In this document: one piece after another, positions 52,069 to 57,314 of the stretch
Layout: the number at the start of each line of letters is the position of its first letter
Numbering within the stretch: position 1 is the first letter of the stretch
From: an uncultured Alistipes sp.
Lineage (GTDB): Bacteria > Bacteroidota > Bacteroidia > Bacteroidales > Rikenellaceae
Direction of reading: 5' to 3'
Length of the DNA stretch: 57,314 bases
Assembly: GCA_900768015.1 (NCBI GenBank)
Contig: CAAGBI010000026.1
Location: 1-57,314 of the forward strand
Notes under the pieces: generated by a model
The model's input: the letters and a program-made list of their open reading frames with translations, nothing else
Told to the model about the DNA's origin: nothing
Database searches by the model: none
Translations under genes and position numbers: made by a program

Positions 52069-52434
52069 TTACTTTATGCTCTTTTCAATCTCCTCCTTAA
52101 GCTGCTTCAACGCCTCCTTCGATGCCGACACCGTGTGGCTAAAGGTGCGGATGTCGGAGAGTGTGAGCTTCTGCTTTGTGACATTTATGTAGTAGACATA
52201 GGAGCGATTGATGATGATACTCTTACCGATGCGGATGAATAGTCGACCATACTCCTTGCCGAGTTGCTCGGCGATCATCTTCTCAATCTGGCCAAGCTGA
52301 TACGATATCATACGCATCTCGCCGTCGGTCTGCACAAGTGTCGAGTAGTTGCCGTCGGAGGAGATATATACGACATGTTCGGGCGCTATCTGCACCAGGT
52401 CGTTTGCTGTCGATATGATTAGTTGCTTTGCCAT
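52069..52434 (-). CDS. LytTR domain DNA-binding regulator without receiver domain
   Basis: A 121-residue protein consisting only of a LytTR DNA-binding domain (about 10-105), with VVYISSDGNYSTLVQTDGEM, FIRIGKSIIINRSYV and a basic C-terminus. Most LytTR proteins have an N-terminal response-regulator receiver; here there is none, so its activity is not controlled by phosphorylation. Stand-alone LytTR proteins are often controlled by a membrane partner (the LytS/LytTR regulatory systems), and the next gene encodes a membrane protein. It has an excellent promoter (52453-52483) with a very short leader, and may regulate it itself. Confidence 0.9.
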   Translation of the reverse strand: MAKQLIISTANDLVQIAPEHVVYISSDGNYSTLVQTDGEMRMISYQLGQIEKMIAEQLGKEYGRLFIRIGKSIIINRSYVYYINVTKQKLTLSDIRTFSHTVSASKEALKQLKEEIEKSIK

Positions 52435-52452
52435 TGCTCGGTATTGTTACTA

Positions 52453-52483
52453 CAAAGGTAGCACGCGAAAAGGTTACTGCAAA
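52453..52483 (-). promoter_or_regulatory. Promoter of the LytTR unit
   Basis: Read on the minus strand, TTTG (52483-52480), a 19-base spacer and TACCTTTG (52460-52453), 19 bases before the ATG at 52434. A perfect match to consensus. Confidence 0.85.
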
Positions 52484-52565
52484 ATTATTTTATATATAAT
52501 GTATAAAATATGCGGTTTTCTGTATGAAATAGCAGAAATAGAGAGGGTCGTAGATAGCATATTTG

Positions 52566-52710
52566 ATTAGCACCGATACCCAATTTTTTGTCAGAGAGGT
52601 GGAGATGTGTCGCTGACATGAAAAATCCACCAATGGGTAGTACTAAAGCGTACATCCCATTGGTGGATTTGATTGAAGCGGCGCAGATGCGCCTCTATCA
52701 CAAGAAATTA
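52566..52710 (-). repeat. Cloverleaf repeat, copy B, at the secDF stop codon
   Basis: A perfect 15-bp central stem (52623-52637 with 52656-52670) carries a tip with GTAC (52640-52643) and GTAC (52650-52653). A 3' hairpin GGCGC-AGAT-GCGCC (52680-52693) and an outer stem (AATTTTTTGTCAGAGAGGTG with its inverse near 52690-52710) complete the fold. The TAA ending secDF (52710-52708) is its first triplet in the minus direction. Confidence 0.85.
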
Positions 52711-55623
52711 CTTTTCTTCAGCAGCAGCCATCTTAGCAGCCTTCTTACGCTGGCAGTCGTATGCGATAGGTGTAGCGATAAATACTGAAGAGTATGTACC
52801 GATTACAACACCCAAGATCAACGCGAAGACAAAACCACGGATGGTCTCACCACCGAAGAAGAAGATAGCCAAGAGAGTAACCAATGTTGTCATTGATGTA
52901 TTCACCGTACGCGACAATGTAGCGCAGATAGCGTTGTCGATGTTGGTCTTGATATCACGCTTAGGATAGAGACCAATGTACTCACGAATACGGTCGAAGA
53001 TAACCACGGTATCGTTGATAGAGTAACCGATGATGGTAAGGATCGCTGCGATGAACGCCTGGTTAACCTCCATTGCAAAAGGCATCACGCTATAGAGCAT
53101 AGAGTAGATACCGATTACGAGGAATGCGTTGTGTGCCAAGGCTGCTGTAGCACCCAAAGCCCACTGCCAACGGCGGAAACGGATAGCGATGTAGATACCG
53201 ATTGCGAGGAGCGAGATAACAACAGCGATTACAGAGTTGCGTGTCATCTCACCAGAGATTGTACCACCCACCTGCTGGCTGCTCTCGATACCGTAAGGAT
53301 GCTCCTCGGTGATAGTGCGGAAGTCGTTCAACTCCATTGTCTGATCCAAATAGAGCTCCTTCAATGCGTTGTAGAGAGTCTCCTCGAGGATGTAGTTTGC
53401 ATTGTTGTTAGCGATCTGCTCTGGTGTAGCTGTCTCGTCGAGTACGGGAACAGTAGGCTCGAACTGAGTCTTGATACGGAATGTGTTATCCGCAACATTA
53501 CCGATACGAGCAACATCTACTGACTTGTTTGCAGCGCTCTCGCCCTCAAATGCAGCCTCGATACGCTCGCGAACATCGTCCTCGCTTACAGTTGTGTCGA
53601 ACTTAACAACATAGTGGCGACCACCAGTGAAGTCGATACCGAGGTTGAAGCTATTCTCGCGAACTACGATAGAGATGATAGACGCAAGGATAAGAATACC
53701 TGAGATGATGTATGAGTACTTACGCTTATCGATGAACGAGAACTTAACATTCTGTAAGAAGTTCTCAGAGAACTTAGATGAGAATGAGCAAGTACCACGG
53801 CGATCTGCACGACCCTCGAGCAATACGCGAGTGATGAAGATAGAGCAGAAGAGCGAAGTGATGATACCAAGTACGAGGGTTGTAGCGAAGCCCTTAACAG
53901 GACCTGTACCGAAGAAGAAGAGAACGGCACCAGTGATGATTGTTGTGAGGTTACCGTCGATGATTGCAGAGTATGCGTTCTTAAAACCATCCTTGATAGC
54001 GAGCATCAAGCCCTTACCGCCACGCAACTCCTCCTTGATACGCTCGAAGATGATGACATTAGCATCCACAGCCATACCCATTGTAAGCACGATACCTGCG
54101 ATACCAGGAAGTGTCAATACTGCGCCTGTAGACACGAGCACACCCATGAGCAACAATACATTGAACAAGAGGGCTGCATTAGCTATCCAACCCGCTGTAC
54201 GGTAGAAGAATGCCATGTAGATGAGCACGAGCACGAATGCGATAGCGAATGAGATAAGACCCGCCATGATAGAGTCAGCACCGAGTGATGGACCAACAAC
54301 CTCCTGTGAGATGATTGTTGCAGGTGCAGGAACCTTACCAGAGTTCAAGACATTTGCAAGGTCCTCAGCCTCCTGTGAAGTGAAGTTACCAGTGATTGAT
54401 GAGCTACCACCGTCGATACGATCGTTTACATTAGGTGCAGAGTAAACAACATTATCCATAACGATAGCAAGGGGCTTGCCGATGTTCTTCTCGGTGAGGT
54501 TACCCCACTCAACAGCTGCCACGCTATTCATTCTCATAGATACCTCGAAGCCACCAAACTGACCAGAGTTAGCCGATGCCTCAACGATGCCTGAACCATC
54601 CATTGCGGGAACCAAGCCTCCATTGCCCTGGAGTGCATAGAGTGTGAAGATACCGCCGCGTGTACCGTCCAAAGAGTTCTTGTTTGACCAAGCGAGCTTA
54701 ACATCGCTGGCAATCATTGCCTTAACGCCGTCGAGTGCGAGGTACTCGTTGATCTTAGCCATGTTATCCTTGTCAGCAGCAGCTACGATATAGCCACCTA
54801 CAGGAGCTGACTGAATCTTACCCTCACCATCCTTGAAAGGATACTCTCTAACGAGGAGTGAAGATAGGAGGCTAACCTCCTCTGACTCGAGTGCCTCAGC
54901 AACAAGCTTATCAGCCTCGCCATTGTAGAGGAAGTTGTAGATCTCACCCAATGTAGATGTCTCACATACCTCCCAGAACTCTAGTGATGCAGTTGAAGCA
55001 AGAAGCTTCGCTGCGCTCTCGGGGTCGTCAACACCAGGCAACTCAACCAAGATACGGTTTGTCTCGCTGATGCGCTGGATGTTGGGCTGAATAACGCCAA
55101 GAAGGTCGATACGCTCGTGGAGCACACGGTCCATGTTCTCTACAGAGCTCTCGATGTAAGTCTCCAAGTTGTTAGCAATCTCAGACTTCTCTGTAGTGCC
55201 ATAGATAGTTACGAGGTCGTCTGATGAGAGCTTGTTGAGGTAAGCCTCGATAACTGCAGCATCTGAAGACTCCTTCTTTGCTGCGTTGATAGCTGCCTCG
55301 ATGTTTGCTACGAGGTCTACATTGCTCTTATCGATGTTCTCCAAAGCGTGAACACGAACAGCATCAGCTGCCTGAATCTCGAGGGTAACATTCATACCAC
55401 CCTTGAGGTCAAGACCGAGGTTCAACTCCTTAGCCTTACACTCACCATAGGTGAAGCCCATGTAGACTTTCTCATCCCACTTACCATCAAGATAAGCCTT
55501 GGGATTGGGCTGTGTCTCTGCCTCTGCCTCGATGTTGCGAGTAACAAAGGTAAATGACAACTGCCAGATGCAGGCGAGACCCAAGATCAACACCAGCCAC
55601 TTAATAATACCTTTAATCTGCAT
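52708..55623 (-). CDS. secDF: SecDF fused protein-export membrane protein
   Basis: Assists Sec-dependent export by using the proton gradient to pull the chain across the membrane. The 971 residues combine SecD (about 1-600, with a large periplasmic domain between the first two helices) and SecF (about 640-971), with about 12 membrane helices. Family motifs include LGLDLKGGMNVTLEI, GMAVDANVIIFERIKEELR in the SecD half and YSINDTVVIFDRIRE in the SecF half. The periplasmic domain is longer than in E. coli, as usual for Bacteroidetes. Its promoter sits inside the terminator of the upstream fucosidase gene. Its stop codon is the edge of repeat copy B. Confidence 0.98.
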   Translation of the reverse strand: MQIKGIIKWLVLILGLACIWQLSFTFVTRNIEAEAETQPNPKAYLDGKWDEKVYMGFTYGECKAKELNLGLDLKGGMNVTLEIQAADAVRVHALENIDKSNVDLVANIEAAINAAKKESSDAAVIEAYLNKLSSDDLVTIYGTTEKSEIANNLETYIESSVENMDRVLHERIDLLGVIQPNIQRISETNRILVELPGVDDPESAAKLLASTASLEFWEVCETSTLGEIYNFLYNGEADKLVAEALESEEVSLLSSLLVREYPFKDGEGKIQSAPVGGYIVAAADKDNMAKINEYLALDGVKAMIASDVKLAWSNKNSLDGTRGGIFTLYALQGNGGLVPAMDGSGIVEASANSGQFGGFEVSMRMNSVAAVEWGNLTEKNIGKPLAIVMDNVVYSAPNVNDRIDGGSSSITGNFTSQEAEDLANVLNSGKVPAPATIISQEVVGPSLGADSIMAGLISFAIAFVLVLIYMAFFYRTAGWIANAALLFNVLLLMGVLVSTGAVLTLPGIAGIVLTMGMAVDANVIIFERIKEELRGGKGLMLAIKDGFKNAYSAIIDGNLTTIITGAVLFFFGTGPVKGFATTLVLGIITSLFCSIFITRVLLEGRADRRGTCSFSSKFSENFLQNVKFSFIDKRKYSYIISGILILASIISIVVRENSFNLGIDFTGGRHYVVKFDTTVSEDDVRERIEAAFEGESAANKSVDVARIGNVADNTFRIKTQFEPTVPVLDETATPEQIANNNANYILEETLYNALKELYLDQTMELNDFRTITEEHPYGIESSQQVGGTISGEMTRNSVIAVVISLLAIGIYIAIRFRRWQWALGATAALAHNAFLVIGIYSMLYSVMPFAMEVNQAFIAAILTIIGYSINDTVVIFDRIREYIGLYPKRDIKTNIDNAICATLSRTVNTSMTTLVTLLAIFFFGGETIRGFVFALILGVVIGTYSSVFIATPIAYDCQRKKAAKMAAAEEK

Positions 55624-55707
55624 TGTTAAAAAGTTTAGTTATTGTTATTTATGTAATTTGCTCTGTTACGCCACAAATGTCCATTGTGCATTCGCGCGTT
55701 AATCGCG

Positions 55708-55737
55708 CAAAGATATAAAAAAAATCGCAATCTACAA
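55708..55737 (-). promoter_or_regulatory. Promoter of secDF
   Basis: Read on the minus strand, TTG (55737-55735), a 19-base spacer and TATCTTTG (55715-55708). The TTG lies in the loop side of the hairpin at 55724-55751, and the spacer contains that hairpin's T-run, so promoter and terminator overlap. Confidence 0.75.
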
Positions 55738-55751
55738 CCGTAGACTGCGAT
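55716..55751 (-). terminator. Terminator of the fucosidase gene
   Basis: A 12-bp stem with one mismatch (55724-55735 with 55740-55751), loop of 4, followed in the minus direction by a run of eight T (55723-55716). Confidence 0.88.
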
Positions 55752-55780
55752 AATTTCAATATTTTTTAGTGCTGATTTTA

Positions 55781-57085
55781 CTACTTTGTAACCAGCTCTA
55801 CTACATAGTCTGCCTTATCCTCGACTTTACCCACCTCCAAGAGTATGCCACCCTTGACCTTCTGGAACTTAACGGGCTTGCCATCCTCAAGAGCCTTTGC
55901 CGACACCACCTTGCACTCCAAGGGCAAGTACAACATGTCGTAGTTGAGCTCGAAGACATGAACATAGAGGCGGTCGCCCTTGCGTGTTGTGCAACCCCAA
56001 TCCTGCTGAGGTATCTCACCCGCCGTTGTGCCATATACCGACTCGCCATTGACTGCCATCCACTGGCCCATCTCCTTCATGCGCTCCACGGCAACTGCGG
56101 GAAGCTCACCATTGGGCTGAGGGCCTACATTGAGCAACAAGTTAGCGCCCTTACCCGCCGTGCTAACGAGGTAGCGGATAAGCGCATTTGTCGATTTATA
56201 GTTCTGATCTACAACCTTATAGCCCCACATGCCGTTCATAGTCTGGCAGGTCTCAAGGGGCAACTTGCTAATATCCTGACCCGAGAGGCCGTGAGAGTTC
56301 TCACCGGGGAGGTCGCGCTCGAAAATCTGGATATCCTCACCCTCGAAAGGTGTTACATGGTGGTTGTTTGCCACCATACATGATGGCTGCAAGCTGTGCA
56401 CGAGAGCATACTGCTCGTCGAGGTGCCAGTCGAAAGGTGTAGCATCCTCCTGGTGATCCCACCAGCCGTCGAACCACATAGCGCGGATAGGACCATAGTT
56501 TGTGAGCAACTCGGTAATCTGGTTGTTCATAAACGAGAAGTAGCTATCCCAGCTCATCTTGGTATAGTCGCGACCCGCTACGCCCCAGCCTGTGCGGCCT
56601 CGTGGGTAGTCGTCACGCGACCAGTCAGCGTGTGAGTAGTAGAGGTGCACGGCGATGCCCTGCTTGTGACACTCGTCGGTCAACTCCTTAAGTACATCAC
56701 GCTTAAAAGGCGTTGCATCCACAATATTAAACTCCGACTCTGCGGTGTCCCACATCGAGAAGCTATCGTGGTGGCGTGTTGTGAAACAGATATATTTAGC
56801 ACCCGAGGCCTTGATTGCAGCCACCCACTCCTTAGCATCGAAGCGGTGGGGATAGAAGGCATCGGCAGCCTTAGCGTACTCATCGCGCTGAATGCCCTGC
56901 GCATTCTGCAAGTACCACTCACCCTGGGCATACATAGAGTAGATACCCCAGTGGATGAAGATACCGAAGCGGTCCTCGGAGAACTCCTGCTGCGAGCGAC
57001 GCACCTCCTCCGAGGGTACATAACCCTGTGCCGAGAGCGAAGAGAGACTCGCTACGAAAAGGAGCGAAAGAAGAAGTTTTTTCAT
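55781..57085 (-). CDS. Alpha-L-fucosidase, GH29
   Basis: Exported retaining fucosidase that releases L-fucose from glycans such as mucin or plant polysaccharides. The 434 residues begin with a signal peptide (MKKLLLSLLFVASLSSLSAQ). The catalytic domain shows RFGIFIHWGIYS, the histidine pair FTTRHHDSFSMWDT and the nucleophile Asp206 in MWFDGWWDH. The acid/base residue is not fixed by motif in GH29, and I leave it open. A C-terminal beta-sandwich-like part follows (about 350-434). I start at the ATG at 57085, which gives the signal peptide; a longer frame upstream runs through short tandem repeats and is unlikely. It stands alone, with its own terminator. Confidence 0.95.
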   Translation of the reverse strand: MKKLLLSLLFVASLSSLSAQGYVPSEEVRRSQQEFSEDRFGIFIHWGIYSMYAQGEWYLQNAQGIQRDEYAKAADAFYPHRFDAKEWVAAIKASGAKYICFTTRHHDSFSMWDTAESEFNIVDATPFKRDVLKELTDECHKQGIAVHLYYSHADWSRDDYPRGRTGWGVAGRDYTKMSWDSYFSFMNNQITELLTNYGPIRAMWFDGWWDHQEDATPFDWHLDEQYALVHSLQPSCMVANNHHVTPFEGEDIQIFERDLPGENSHGLSGQDISKLPLETCQTMNGMWGYKVVDQNYKSTNALIRYLVSTAGKGANLLLNVGPQPNGELPAVAVERMKEMGQWMAVNGESVYGTTAGEIPQQDWGCTTRKGDRLYVHVFELNYDMLYLPLECKVVSAKALEDGKPVKFQKVKGGILLEVGKVEDKADYVVELVTK

Positions 57086-57157
57086 AGTTATAGGTTTTAG
57101 TTTGGTTTTGTTAGGTTGGTTAGGGAGTTTAGGGAGTTTAGGGCAGTGCCACAATCA

Positions 57158-57303
57158 ATTAGTACCGCACCCAAATTTCTTGTTAGAAGGGTGCCGAGTG
57201 CAACACTCGGCGAAAATTTTTGCGATGGGTAGTACTGGGGCGTACGACCCATTGCTAAAATTTTAGTTAGGGGCCGCAATCGACCCCTTATCACAAGAAA
57301 TTA
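57158..57303 (-). repeat. Cloverleaf repeat, copy C
   Basis: A terminal stem (AAATTTCTTGTTAGAAGGG at 57173-57191 with CCCTTATCACAAGAAATT) encloses a 5' hairpin GCCGAGTG/CACTCGGC (57193-57211), a central stem (57213-57230 with 57247-57264) with tip GTAC-TGGGGC-GTAC, and a 3' hairpin (57269-57276 with 57281-57288, one mismatch). The edge in the minus direction is TAA, as in copies A and B. Confidence 0.85.
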
Positions 57304-57314
57304 GTCCATTTTGA

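Noticed and set aside
57097..57294. A 65-residue minus-strand frame upstream of the fucosidase gene
   Set aside because: It runs through repeat copy C and the tandem repeats, whose pairing explains the sequence better than coding.

Overview
The window reads as a chromosomal core segment of a Bacteroidota genome, most likely order Bacteroidales and possibly Alistipes/Rikenellaceae-like (the family is an inference). Signs seen directly: several promoters of the Bacteroidetes form TTTG-N19-21-TAnnTTTG, starts without clear Shine-Dalgarno sequences, a fused LpxC-FabZ protein, a single-chain SecDF, a 1426-residue DUF2723 membrane protein and RNase Y downstream of zapA. There are no phage, plasmid, integrase, transposase or CRISPR genes. 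Nearly every gene is an ordinary household or envelope gene.

Layout. 1-1.7 kb: tRNA-Thr, a family 4 glycosyltransferase and a thioredoxin. 1.8-6.9 kb (minus): an envelope/repair run radA, rseP-type protease, dxr and a LytM-like protein that lacks its zinc ligands. 7.1-10.3 kb: a nucleotidyltransferase and htpG; htpG is preceded by two overlapping palindromes that look like an operator. 10.6-11.5 kb: an AT-rich island with two unknown genes. 11.8-14.7 kb (minus): DUF2795 protein, cob(I)alamin adenosyltransferase, a small HSPYVY protein and a BaiN/HI0933-type flavoprotein. 14.9-28.2 kb (plus): DUF2723 protein, cysS, prfB (without the usual frameshift), a NamZ-type lipoprotein, ftsY, rimO, a coiled-coil gene, zapA, a structured RNA that is probably 6S RNA, and rny. 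28.3-32.3 kb (minus): SIMPL-domain protein, a free-methionine-sulfoxide reductase with an unknown extra C-terminal domain, and dipeptidyl peptidase IV. 32.5-36.9 kb: two LicD paralogues, an SDR, a GT2 and, convergent, a Stealth phosphotransferase, together a small phospho-decoration locus. 37-38.8 kb (minus): msrA, a CAT-like acetyltransferase, rpsT with a long structured leader, tRNA-Glu. 38.9-41.8 kb: a FecBCD/BtuFCD-type ABC importer. 41.9-44.4 kb: tRNA-Pro, lpxA, lpxC-fabZ. 44.5-47.9 kb (plus): TonB-type protein, two small membrane or secreted proteins, a K+/H+ antiporter. 47.9-52.4 kb (minus): a large secreted protein with a lipoprotein partner, and a LytTR regulator with a membrane-anchored partner. 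52.7-57.1 kb (minus): secDF and a GH29 alpha-L-fucosidase.

The most unusual content lies between the genes. Three copies (42030-42170, 52566-52710, 57158-57303) of a roughly 141-146 bp element fold into a cloverleaf: a terminal stem, side hairpins, and a long central hairpin with a conserved GTAC/GTAC-type tip. Two copies begin exactly on the stop codon of the preceding minus-strand gene, and the third predicts a gene ending just outside the window. Two further palindromic repeat families and a heptameric AATTAG-type tandem repeat also sit directly against stop codons. I did not recognise the cloverleaf family, and it is the best candidate here for something undescribed.
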